Of a stretch of DNA of 50,572 nt, positions 43,729-50,572 are shown piece after piece. The stretch covers positions 1 through 50,572 of the forward strand of contig CALXMQ010000007.1 of NCBI GenBank assembly GCA_944389515.1. Direction: 5' to 3'. How positions within the stretch are numbered: position 1 is the first letter of the stretch; every line of letters begins with the position of its first letter. The notes beneath the pieces were generated by a model. It did no database searches, was not told the DNA's origin, and was given only the letters and a program-made list of their open reading frames with translations. Source of the stretch: an uncultured Alphaproteobacteria bacterium (GTDB taxonomy: Bacteria > Pseudomonadota > Alphaproteobacteria > Rs-D84). A program made the position numbers and the translations under genes.

Positions 43729-43795
43729 TCTATTATTAACTTAATTTCCAGACGACTTTAAAGTTGTAATTGGACGACACTATAAAGGAGTCGAT

Positions 43796-43873
43796 ATGCC
43801 ATATAAGGACAAATTACCACGATCGCTGGACAAGCAAAAAAACTTGTTCTTTAATGAACGGACCCGATTATAG
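43796..43873 (+). CDS. Possible 25-aa leader or truncated gene
   Basis: AAAGGAG at ideal spacing precedes an ATG that opens a 25-codon frame, M-P-Y-K-D-K-L-P-R-S-L-D-K... rich in basic residues, ending at TAG. The strong ribosome-binding site argues for a real start; the short length suggests a truncated gene or small peptide. Confidence 0.35.
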   Translation: MPYKDKLPRSLDKQKNLFFNERTRL

Positions 43874-44381
43874 GCAAAATACTCACAATATCCGTTTAAA
43901 CAGTAAATGCGGTACAAAATGGCGCAGACTGGGAATCGCGCAGGCACCACGCAGAATCTGTCCATAATATGCTGGGCAAAAACCGCGTGTTTGATTAAAA
44001 TTTACCTTTCCCAGATTTTGAATAAAATGGGGCATCGCTGGCTCAATAATATTAAAAAACGGCACCATACGTAGAACAGATAAAATCTAACGTTGGTCAG
44101 CTTGCAGTATTCCAATATCTCTGTCGTATTTACACCTTTGAATTTCCATGCATAAAACTGAATGTCAAACAGCAAAGCACAACTCTATTACATATCTCAT
44201 TTTATCTTCTGGATTTAATTCATCAACTTTGTCAATCCTGTTCAATGCACTACGTTAGTTGTCTTGAACATCTGGTATCTAAATTTTTATCGTTACCCGA
44301 TATAGATGTTATTAGCAATTTTTAAATAAAAAACTAAAAAATTATCCCTATATAGCCAACTATCATTTAGTTTTTATCCGC

Positions 44382-44410
44382 TTGAAAATACTATAAATAT
44401 TTAATACAAT
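44382..44410 (+). promoter_or_regulatory. Promoter of the KTSC gene
   Basis: TTGAAA (44382-44387), 17-bp spacer, TACAAT (44405-44410). Start about 44417. Confidence 0.6.
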
Positions 44411-44439
44411 CATGTAGTAACAGTAATAAGGAGATTATT

Positions 44440-44646
44440 ATGTATAGAACCCCCGTAGAATCTTCAAACATAAAAAGTGTTGGTTTTGATAATAATACAT
44501 TAGAAATAGAATTCCATTCTGGCGGCATTTATCAATACTTTGACGTTCCGACAGAAGTGTACCACCTTTTTATGAATGCCCCGTCAAAGGGGAAGTTCTT
44601 TCATAAATTTATTCGCGACAATTATTCATATAAACAAATTGCTTAA
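44440..44646 (+). CDS. KTSC domain protein
   Basis: A 68-aa protein that is almost entirely a KTSC domain: PVESSNIKSVGFDNNTLEI, HSGGIYQYFDVPTEVYHLF and GKFFHKFIRDNY. The domain also occurs fused to lysyl-tRNA synthetases and is often encoded by phages and islands; its function is not settled. AAGGAG precedes the ATG. The end overlaps the convergent OLD-nuclease gene by 4 bp. Confidence 0.9.
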   Translation: MYRTPVESSNIKSVGFDNNTLEIEFHSGGIYQYFDVPTEVYHLFMNAPSKGKFFHKFIRDNYSYKQIA

Positions 44647-46442
44647 AGCTCAAATATGCTATTGCATATATTTCTGAAACCATCTGGAATATCATTATAT
44701 GTTTTCCAGTTCATGGTTTGTTTATATGCTTTAAATGGCTTGTCTGCAGTTTCAGCCTTATAACCCAAGGCATCTTCTATACAATTTTCTAATATAAATA
44801 GATTGGAGTCATCATTAAGCTCGCGCCTTATGAACTCATTAAACCTTTCCGCATTAGGTTTACCAATGTCGGCATCATGCATTACCTTAATGTCATAAAA
44901 CCCCATCGCATGTAGATATTTAATAACAGAACTTATTACTGGTTTACCTCTGGCTTTCAAAATTGTCCAATCTGCCATTATTTTGCTTTTTTTGTGCTCC
45001 TCCAATAAATTTATAATTTGTTTTAATACTATTTCTTCTGTGTCTCCTTCAACAATGAGTATTCTTTTTCCAAAAAATATTTTTGCCACTTCTGCATCTA
45101 ACTTTAATAACATTTTTATATAATTTTTTTCATCTCCGACTAAACAAACATATTCTGGAGAAATATTGAACGCCTGCGCTATTGTCGCTTCTTTACCATC
45201 CTTTGCCATAACAAATAGTTTATTTAGAACTTGAGATTTTTCTTTTGACAAATCTATCATGTACGGCGAATGAGTAGAACATATTATTTGATTATTATCT
45301 GCTAAGTTATAAATCACTTCTTTCATTAAATAGGCTGCATGCGGGTGTAAATACAATTCAGGTTCTTCAAAAGCTATTATTAAATCTTTTTCATTTCTCC
45401 CCTTTTGTCTATCACGAGTCTCTTTATATTTGAGCAAACCAAAAACTGCAGCTCTAACTTGACCAGTTCCTTGATACTCTGGTTTTGTATTAATATTACT
45501 CCCTAGTCTTATATCATATTTAGGGTTTAACGCATTTTCATATTCAAATGTGGTAGCAGCTTCAAGCTTCGCCCCTGGGAAAACGCCATTAATAACACGA
45601 TTTAAATTGTCCATTAATTCTTTTAATGGGGCCCGTTCATCGTCTGACGAGAATTCGTCTGCCAACAAAGATAAGTAATGCTGAGCTTGACGATAATTTT
45701 CCGAAGCGGACTTTACTTCATCGAATATTTCATTAAGCAAATCGTACAAAGTGCCTTTTTTATCTGCATATTGCGCTACGTCATCATATGGCGGAATAAT
45801 AAGAACTTTTGGCAGTTTTGAAATAACATTTGATGCAAAACCTCCAGGATTTTCTTTCCAATCAATTTCATTTTCATCCATGTCCCAAAATGCATCTAGA
45901 TCGTATAATTCGTCTATCGGATTTTTTGCTTTTATTATAAGTTCGTCCAACTTTTCATCTTGTATATTAATCAAGTTTCTTGGCATTCCTCTCTCAATTA
46001 AATCTCTCCAAGTCTTAGCGCCAGCAAATTCTTTTTTAGGGGTGCAATTCCGTTCTTTCATAGAAAAAGAGCTATTTGCACCTTTATAAAAAGTCCTTTT
46101 GTAAAAAATTCTATAATCGTATGTCCCATCATCTTTTTGATACTTTAAAACTCGTCTGGCGTTAAAACCTCTCCAAGTAGGATCCGTAATAACTCTAGGA
46201 TCTATTCCTCTAAACTCACCCTCTAATTCAATCAAATCCATTGACACAGCATTTATGTCTTCTTTATAATAATCATCTATTGCTGTAGTTTTGTTTGCAG
46301 ATAAAAATAACTTTAAGGCCGCAAAAACGCTACTTTTTCCGGAATTATTCGCCCCAATCAAAAAAGTTGCATTTGGTGAAAATATTATTTCTGCATCGGC
46401 TATCTTTCTAAAACCATGTATTTTTAAAGAATATAAATACAT
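44643..46442 (-). CDS. OLD-family ATPase/TOPRIM nuclease
   Basis: A 599-aa protein: an SMC/RecF-like ATPase half with Walker A GANNSGKSS (about 32-40), signature region near GTGQVRAAVFGLLKYKE, Walker B LIIAFEEPELYLHPHA and switch His in CSTHSPYM; then a TOPRIM nuclease half with ILIVEGDTEE and the MHDADIGK metal site. This is the OLD/GajA architecture used in phage defence and DNA repair. No GajB-type helicase is next to it; instead the upstream gene, 5 bp away, is a DUF2130 protein. Confidence 0.88.
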   Translation of the reverse strand: MYLYSLKIHGFRKIADAEIIFSPNATFLIGANNSGKSSVFAALKLFLSANKTTAIDDYYKEDINAVSMDLIELEGEFRGIDPRVITDPTWRGFNARRVLKYQKDDGTYDYRIFYKRTFYKGANSSFSMKERNCTPKKEFAGAKTWRDLIERGMPRNLINIQDEKLDELIIKAKNPIDELYDLDAFWDMDENEIDWKENPGGFASNVISKLPKVLIIPPYDDVAQYADKKGTLYDLLNEIFDEVKSASENYRQAQHYLSLLADEFSSDDERAPLKELMDNLNRVINGVFPGAKLEAATTFEYENALNPKYDIRLGSNINTKPEYQGTGQVRAAVFGLLKYKETRDRQKGRNEKDLIIAFEEPELYLHPHAAYLMKEVIYNLADNNQIICSTHSPYMIDLSKEKSQVLNKLFVMAKDGKEATIAQAFNISPEYVCLVGDEKNYIKMLLKLDAEVAKIFFGKRILIVEGDTEEIVLKQIINLLEEHKKSKIMADWTILKARGKPVISSVIKYLHAMGFYDIKVMHDADIGKPNAERFNEFIRRELNDDSNLFILENCIEDALGYKAETADKPFKAYKQTMNWKTYNDIPDGFRNICNSIFEL

Positions 46443-46447
46443 AATGT

Positions 46448-47773
46448 TTATTCCTTTTTCAAATCTTCAAATGCTTTTGTCATTGTAGGATTGTTCTTGG
46501 TCAATTTTTTTATTGTTAAATCTTGCGCTTTGTTATTCGCCAAACGCAAATTATTTTCGGAACTCAGCAACGCTTCTTTGGTCTTTTGCAGATGATCTAT
46601 GGTTTTATCTATTTCATCTATGGCCTTTTTAAAACGTTCACTGGCGCGCAAATAATTCTGACCGAATTTTTCTTTAAATTCGTTCATTTCTGCTTCAAAG
46701 TTAGATATGTCTATATTCGTCTGTTGATATTCCGCAATCTGTTGCTTATATTTTACAGAATTCAATGCCGCATTACGCAATAAAGTTATTATCGGAATAA
46801 AAAACTGTGGACGAATAACGTACATTTTTTGATACCTATGCGATACATCTACGATACCAGCATTGTACAGTTCGCTGTCTGATTCCAATAAAGAAACCAA
46901 TACTGCGTATTCGCAATCCTTTTCATTACGGTCTTTGTCCAATTCTTTGAAAAAGTCTTCATTTTTATGCTTACTTGCCGTTGTCTCCATTTCGTTTTTC
47001 ATTTCAAACATGATGGATATAAACTCCGTCCCGTCTTCGGCATAATCACGGAATATAAAATCCCCTTTGCTGCCGGTTCTGGCATCATTATCTTTTTCAA
47101 AGTAAGCCCTTGGGAATGCAGTAGCTCGCAATCTATTAAATTCTATATCGCAGTGTTGTTCCAATGTTTCGCCCACCATCTTTGTTGACTGCCTGGCTTT
47201 TAAATCTTTGTATAGGGCTATTTCTGCATCTTTAGTTTTTAACTGCGCATCATAGTCGCTTTTTAACTTTTGTTGCGCTAATTCATTATCCTTTTCTTTA
47301 TCTTTTACATCGTTTTGCAACTGCGCAATAAGCTTTTCTTTTTCAAACAGTTCTTCCTTGGACTTATTAACCGCGTCTTTCACAGCAATTTCTTTGTCCT
47401 TTTCACTGGCTTCAACGCGAGCCTTGAAGGCCTCTATTTTTTTTGTTAACTCTGCAATCTCTTTGTCTTTGTTATTCTGAACCGTTGCAACCTGTAATTT
47501 GATTTCTGTATCTTTGCTTTTATTTACGGCATCTATTTTAGACTTTAACTCAGCAATTTCCTGGTTTAACTGCGCAACGGTTTTTTCTTTTTCTTGCTCT
47601 GCTTTTGATTCTGCAAGTTTTATTTCCGTCTGCTTTTCTTTTTCGAATTGCGCAAGACGTTCATGCAAGTCTTTATGAAACTGCTCGTCACGAACTTGGG
47701 CGACAATCGCAGAATAACCAGATTCATCAACTGTAAAAACAGTACCACACTTTGGACATTTTATTTCTTGCAT
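46448..47773 (-). CDS. DUF2130 coiled-coil nuclease-like protein
   Basis: A 441-aa protein. An N-terminal CPKCGTVF may form half of a zinc site. Residues about 40-200 are a long Lys/Glu/Gln coiled coil. The C-terminal DUF2130 domain (about 200-400) has a PD-(D/E)xK-like pattern, [15 protein letters not shown] then IMFEMKNE, and VVSLLESD-type strands, reminiscent of RmuC. A strong AAAGGAG precedes the ATG. The OLD nuclease starts 5 bp after the stop, so the two act as one unit, probably on DNA. Confidence 0.88.
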   Translation of the reverse strand: MQEIKCPKCGTVFTVDESGYSAIVAQVRDEQFHKDLHERLAQFEKEKQTEIKLAESKAEQEKEKTVAQLNQEIAELKSKIDAVNKSKDTEIKLQVATVQNNKDKEIAELTKKIEAFKARVEASEKDKEIAVKDAVNKSKEELFEKEKLIAQLQNDVKDKEKDNELAQQKLKSDYDAQLKTKDAEIALYKDLKARQSTKMVGETLEQHCDIEFNRLRATAFPRAYFEKDNDARTGSKGDFIFRDYAEDGTEFISIMFEMKNEMETTASKHKNEDFFKELDKDRNEKDCEYAVLVSLLESDSELYNAGIVDVSHRYQKMYVIRPQFFIPIITLLRNAALNSVKYKQQIAEYQQTNIDISNFEAEMNEFKEKFGQNYLRASERFKKAIDEIDKTIDHLQKTKEALLSSENNLRLANNKAQDLTIKKLTKNNPTMTKAFEDLKKE

Positions 47774-47802
47774 GAATAAACTCCTTTCTTTATTGAAAAA
47801 TA

Positions 47803-47830
47803 ATCATATCAAGAAAAACAATAAATGCAA
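47803..47830 (-). promoter_or_regulatory. Promoter of the DUF2130-OLD operon
   Basis: Minus strand TTGCAT (47825-47830), 16-bp spacer, extended -10 TGATATGAT (box 47803-47808). Start about 47796. Confidence 0.6.
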
Positions 47831-48016
47831 CTTCAAACCGTTTGACAATATTTATATTACCAACTTGTTTTTTTGGAAAGATAAGAGTAAATGCGACAAC
47901 TAAGAAAAAGGTTGTTGCACAAAGTATAAATCTTAACGAAGATATCACACCAAATAACCTTGCCAGACAATAATGGCACTTTATGGTTGATTAGGGACAC
48001 ACTTCCCAACATAATT

Positions 48017-48451
48017 ATGACAATATGTCAAAGATATTTTCAATCGGTTTCAGTGGTAAAACGACCAGACGCGTTTATAGATGTATTAAACGCGGTACAC
48101 GTTCGCGCCGTGTGGGACATACGCCTGTGGCGCACCAGCGCGTACGTTCCATTTTACAGTGGTAAAAATCTGGCCACAGTATTGGGTGCGCGTTACGAAC
48201 AGCATCCCGAACTTGCACCAACCACAGAAATCTTGACGGGATATAAAAACGGCCGCATCACTTGGGCTAATTATGAAAAACTGTATCGCGAGTTGTTGGC
48301 TGCGCGCCGACCGGCCGACGGACTCGCCCTGGGCGACATTGACCGTATTTGCCTGCTATGCACTGAAAAATCCGCCCTGCAATGCCACCGCCACTTGGCC
48401 GCGGAATATATTGCATCGCAAATTCCCAATATCGACATTATGCATTTATAA
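48017..48451 (+). CDS. DUF488-family protein
   Basis: A 144-aa protein. The family signatures are AFIDVLNAVHVRAVWDIRLW near the start, VPFYSGKNLATVLG, and ICLLCTEKSALQCHRHLAAEY at the end (CxxE...CHR). DUF488 proteins are small, often linked with stress or DNA-related islands. Base composition is clearly GC-richer than neighbours, which suggests recent transfer. Start ATG 48017 matches the family length; longer frames from 47960 begin with TTG. Confidence 0.78.
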   Translation: MTICQRYFQSVSVVKRPDAFIDVLNAVHVRAVWDIRLWRTSAYVPFYSGKNLATVLGARYEQHPELAPTTEILTGYKNGRITWANYEKLYRELLAARRPADGLALGDIDRICLLCTEKSALQCHRHLAAEYIASQIPNIDIMHL

Positions 48452-48456
48452 TCAGA

Positions 48457-48783
48457 CTACACCAGTCCCCAGAACGTTATAACCGATAAACTGAACAGCA
48501 AAAAACCACAAATCGGTATCAACAATACCCATTTGCGATATGTTTTGAATAAATAAAATAATAAAAGACACAACACGCATAATATTATCACAATAGATAC
48601 AATGTCATAGTTGGCCATGCAATTCAGATGTGCCCCATCAGCATCAAATGGACATTGTACAAACCAAATATGATTAAACTTCGCGATTCTGCCTATGCAC
48701 AACAAATCAAACAAAAACATGTACAAGGTACAAAACAAACATATCGTTACAACAAACCAAAATTTGCTTAATAACTTTTTCAT
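48457..48783 (-). CDS. Three-TM protein, candidate immunity partner
   Basis: A 108-aa membrane protein with three helices (about 8-30 FWFVVTICLFCTLYMFLFDL, 62-80 IVSIVIILCVLCLLLFYL, 86-107 VLLIPICGFLLFSLSVITFW). It lies 17 bp downstream of the toxin-like gene in the same direction. Small membrane proteins behind peptidoglycan toxins are often their immunity factors; no sequence family supports this here, so the role is inferred from position. Confidence 0.7.
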   Translation of the reverse strand: MKKLLSKFWFVVTICLFCTLYMFLFDLLCIGRIAKFNHIWFVQCPFDADGAHLNCMANYDIVSIVIILCVLCLLLFYLFKTYRKWVLLIPICGFLLFSLSVITFWGLV

Positions 48784-48800
48784 TTTGTGCTTTTGTTTTT

Positions 48801-49805
48801 TCAGTATTTTACCTTAATAATCAAGTCTTTTCCATTCTTTTTGAACCAATCTGCAAACGCGAGCATTTCACTTGTTAGGTCAATACATCCCGCAGAACCA
48901 GGCTCTTCGCCACCATGAATACTAAAACCACCGCGTCCGTACGTATCTGTTTCTTTGGCCGGTTCCAGCCATACCCTATGTTTGCCCCAACCGTGTTCTC
49001 CGCCAGGCCAAGATGTATACTTTTTAATCGGTCCATAATCATCTCTATTTTGAAAATCTTTCTTACGTGCAACATATGTCCCCGCGGGGATAGGACCGGT
49101 ATCTTTTTTATTTTGATATTGCGGAGATTGATACCCTGGTTTACCTGACACTCCTGCAAACTCTGCAACTTTTTCCCCAGCATCATAAACAGCCAGTGTT
49201 TTTCCATCAAATACAGCATATTGACCGTCTTTTGGATTAATTTTTCCATAAAATGTTGCACCTTCATACTTAAATTCTTCCTGTGGGGCCTTGATTTGAT
49301 TTTTTAGCTCATTATTTATTTTGGCTTCGGTTTGATGCCCTGGCACAACAACACCACGTTCGGATAAGTTATGTTCACGTTGAAACTTATTAATAGCGTT
49401 AAATAAGTTTTGATTAGGGTATTGATTTAATTCTTCCGGTGTTTCACATGCCCTGGCATCCGGTTCATAAAAACCCAAATCTTGTAATGCTTCTTTCAGC
49501 CATTTAACATCTTCGGGGGCACTGTTTCTGTTTGGCCCCACAGTATCTTCTTGTTCGGGCGCACTTTCAATATCTGCAGCCGATAGACTGCACTTACAAT
49601 TAGGATGGAATGGCGGGCCAGATATGACTTCTCCATCTACAACCAATGCAACACATCCGCCACACTCACCCCCACAGTCGATTTCCTTATATGTGTGTTT
49701 CGGCTTATTATTTGGATTTTCTTTCATTTCTGGCGGTTGTTTATATATACTTACAACCAATTCTCCACGTTCATTCCAAACGGCATCACCCCAATTTATA
49801 CTCAT
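48801..49805 (-). CDS. Probable L,D-transpeptidase-like peptidoglycan toxin (DUF2778)
   Basis: A 334-aa protein in three parts. N-terminal 1-75: CGGECGGC and PPFHPNCKC, a cysteine set like the HPNCxC motif of MuF-type phage head proteins. About 95-165: peptidoglycan-binding helical domain (VKWLKEALQDLGFY, INKFQREHNLSERG). About 180-334: DUF2778/Tlde1-like catalytic domain with AGTYVARKK, then FSIHGGEEPGSAGCIDL, which supplies the His and Cys of L,D-transpeptidase/carboxypeptidase enzymes. No Sec signal, so export by a dedicated secretion system is possible. AAAGGAGAT precedes the tandem ATGs 49808/49805. Homology to Tlde1 is by motif only. Confidence 0.8.
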   Translation of the reverse strand: MSINWGDAVWNERGELVVSIYKQPPEMKENPNNKPKHTYKEIDCGGECGGCVALVVDGEVISGPPFHPNCKCSLSAADIESAPEQEDTVGPNRNSAPEDVKWLKEALQDLGFYEPDARACETPEELNQYPNQNLFNAINKFQREHNLSERGVVVPGHQTEAKINNELKNQIKAPQEEFKYEGATFYGKINPKDGQYAVFDGKTLAVYDAGEKVAEFAGVSGKPGYQSPQYQNKKDTGPIPAGTYVARKKDFQNRDDYGPIKKYTSWPGGEHGWGKHRVWLEPAKETDTYGRGGFSIHGGEEPGSAGCIDLTSEMLAFADWFKKNGKDLIIKVKY

Positions 49806-49827
49806 CATATCTCCTTTTTATTGCAAT

Positions 49828-49852
49828 AAAAAATCCCCTACGGACGCGGGGA
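49828..49852 (-). terminator. Leader terminator 2 before the toxin gene
   Basis: Minus strand stem TCCCC/GGGGA with a 9-base loop, then six T, ending about 20 nt before the start codon. Confidence 0.65.
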
Positions 49853-49854
49853 AA

Positions 49855-49878
49855 TAAAAAACGGCGACATTTGTCGCC
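49855..49878 (-). terminator. Leader terminator 1 before the toxin gene
   Basis: Minus strand 7-bp stem GGCGACA/TGTCGCC with a two-base loop, followed by six T. It begins about 10 nt after the predicted transcription start. Confidence 0.75.
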
Positions 49879-49894
49879 CTTGTTCACGTGATAA

Positions 49895-49923
49895 ACTATA
49901 CCATAAATCGGCACAAAAATCAA
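49895..49923 (-). promoter_or_regulatory. Promoter of the toxin-immunity pair
   Basis: Minus strand TTGATT (49918-49923), 17-bp spacer, TATAGT (49895-49900). Start about 49888. Two terminator hairpins follow before the gene. Confidence 0.55.
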
Positions 49924-50070
49924 CTAAATATAACTCCATCAACATTAACTTTCACTCGACCTTATATATAGCAACTCCCAAAAAATTTTTGGGGACAGGT
50001 AACAAAACGTATAAGGAGAGTCTAATGACTGACTTGAGTATACAAAACATAGAAACCGCCGGAAACGGGG

Positions 50071-50105
50071 CAAAAAAGAACATCCCGTGGGGGTACCACG
50101 GGATG
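50071..50105 (-). terminator. Leftward terminator
   Basis: A perfect 10-bp stem CATCCCGTGG/CCACGGGATG with a 5-base loop. On the minus strand it is followed by TTCTTTTTT. Confidence 0.75.
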
Positions 50106-50115
50106 CGTCATATTC

Positions 50116-50136
50116 CTGGCGGATGGGGAGGGATTC
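50116..50136. repeat. Copy of the tRNA-Ser 3' end
   Basis: These 21 bp are identical and in the same orientation to 50288-50308, the CCA, acceptor and T-arm end of tRNA-Ser(TGA). The copies are 172 bp apart. Such duplicates arise when elements integrate at tRNA 3' ends. Confidence 0.65.
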
Positions 50137-50254
50137 CCTCGCACGACACAAAATGTGTCGGCTGTGGGGCAACCGTGACGATTTGCCGACACTATCGTTT
50201 GGCAAATCTACTTGTTGTCGAACCAGGGTTCTCATCCGTCCCACCGACCCACAA

Positions 50255-50288
50255 AATAAACACGCCCCGATGGGGCGTGGTTATTTTC
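50255..50288 (-). terminator. Terminator of tRNA-Ser
   Basis: 8-bp stem CACGCCCC/GGGGCGTG with loop ATC on the minus strand and T-rich flank, just after the tRNA 3' end. Confidence 0.75.
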
Positions 50289-50378
50289 TGGCGGATGGGG
50301 AGGGATTCGAACCCCCGGTGGAGTTGCCCCCACAACGGTTTTCAAGACCGTCGCAATCGACCGCTCTGCCACCCATCC
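50289..50378 (-). tRNA. tRNA-Ser (TGA)
   Basis: Minus strand: acceptor GGATGGG/CCCATCC, anticodon arm ACGGT-CTTGAAA-ACCGT giving TGA, long class II variable arm with TGTGGGGGCAACTCCACC, T-arm GGGGTTCGAATCCCT, discriminator G, encoded CCA. Its 5' half is repeated further right. Confidence 0.95.
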
Positions 50379-50419
50379 TAAACTTTTTTCCGACGGTCTC
50401 TCAACCTACGGTTTTGTTC
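50343..50419. repeat. 77-bp direct repeat, copy 1
   Basis: It covers the 5' half of tRNA-Ser (from the anticodon) and 41 bp of upstream DNA. It is identical to 50496-50572. The copies are 153 bp apart. Confidence 0.9.
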
Positions 50420-50495
50420 GCTTATCGCACCTGGCGGTGCTGCTCACCACTCGTTCGCACTCGACTGCGCTGCGCTTGTCTTGCTGACTCGTATG

Positions 50496-50572
50496 CAAGA
50501 CCGTCGCAATCGACCGCTCTGCCACCCATCCTAAACTTTTTTCCGACGGTCTCTCAACCTACGGTTTTGTTC
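50496..50572. repeat. 77-bp direct repeat, copy 2, to the window edge
   Basis: It is identical to copy 1 and ends exactly at the last base. Only the tRNA 5' half is present, so it is a partial tRNA-Ser pseudogene if real. The repeat might continue beyond the window as a 153-bp tandem unit. Confidence 0.9.

Larger units (their letters stand above)
43729..44439. other. 710-bp stretch with no convincing gene
   Basis: Only a short ORF with a perfect ribosome-binding site (43796-43873) and a promoter for the KTSC gene are seen. On the minus strand between about 44330 and 44060 a stop-interrupted frame (IDKVDELNPEDKMRYVIEL) reads like a decayed gene. The region is probably degenerate island DNA. 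Confidence 0.45.
49924..50287. other. tRNA-proximal region without a supported gene
   Basis: It holds a good ribosome-binding site before ATG 50025, but that frame runs antisense through tRNA-Ser and is rejected as a real gene. Two leftward terminator hairpins, a CGACACAAAATGTGTCG palindrome near 50144 and a 21-bp copy of the tRNA-Ser 3' end are present. Confidence 0.5.

Noticed and set aside
44643..46442. A standard Gabija system
   Set aside because: The GajA-like protein is present but no UvrD-type GajB helicase is adjacent.
49945..50244. A 99-codon leftward frame between tRNA-Ser and the toxin gene
   Set aside because: It has no ribosome-binding site and is crossed by two terminator hairpins and a palindrome, so it is not a gene.
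50025..50381. A 118-codon rightward frame with good ribosome-binding site next to tRNA-Ser
   Set aside because: It runs antisense through the whole tRNA and reads as the familiar false protein (MGRDSNPRWSCPH...) that arises from tRNA complements.

Overview
The window is an AT-rich, gene-dense stretch of a bacterial chromosome, most likely from an uncultured, probably host-associated alphaproteobacterium. Support comes from the lptE-holA pair, a zapA preceded by a small coiled-coil gene, an orphan VirB11-type ATPase, many Gram-negative lipoproteins (LptE, LptM-like, META, FKBP), and tRNA, L33, ParC, PriA and MiaA sequences of proteobacterial type. The taxonomic call is inference, because no marker could be searched. 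The right edge repeats an internal 77-bp segment exactly, which is how many assembled contigs end, so the window may be a whole contig.

Housekeeping backbone, 0.2-32 kb: two lipoproteins (one FKBP-like), virB11-like ATPase, priA, an APH-type kinase, a tandem pair of unknown paralogs, miaA, gap (GAPDH), tRNA-Asp, a META-domain lipoprotein, tRNA-Glu, a candidate structured RNA of about 235 nt, two glycosyltransferases, an HTH protein, oleate hydratase, an LptM-like lipoprotein, tRNA-Leu, rpmG, a Slam-like outer-membrane protein with a probable surface-lipoprotein substrate, parC, a four-gene envelope set carrying two copies of an RNNNPG lysozyme-like domain, zapA, radC, map, holA, lptE, a cysteine-rich anchored protein, pgi and a macrodomain protein.

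Accessory region, 32-50 kb: an unknown 256-aa protein and a decayed phage terminase end mark past phage integration. Next come two divergent gene runs whose start codons are only 7 bp apart. The leftward run has five genes (APH-type kinase, GT2, ABC-F ATPase, GT92, hexapeptide acyltransferase). The rightward run has four overlapping genes (HAD phosphatase, a MurA-like enolpyruvyl transferase with most catalytic residues kept, GT4-like, AsnB-type amidotransferase). Together they look like a surface-glycan or small-molecule pathway. After about 700 bp with no convincing gene come a KTSC protein, a two-gene unit of DUF2130 plus OLD/TOPRIM nuclease that resembles a defence module, a DUF488 protein, and a probable peptidoglycan toxin (L,D-transpeptidase-like DUF2778) with a small membrane protein as candidate immunity partner. 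The toxin gene has a promoter followed by two terminator hairpins before its start codon. The window ends at tRNA-Ser(TGA), flanked by tRNA-derived repeats.

Regulation visible in the sequence: sigma70-like promoters (TTGACA/TATAAT type) with 15-18 bp spacers, at least one consensus promoter whose predicted start coincides with the ATG (leaderless mRNA), back-to-back promoters with overlapping -35 boxes at 1.2 kb, and many short GC hairpin plus T-run terminators between genes.
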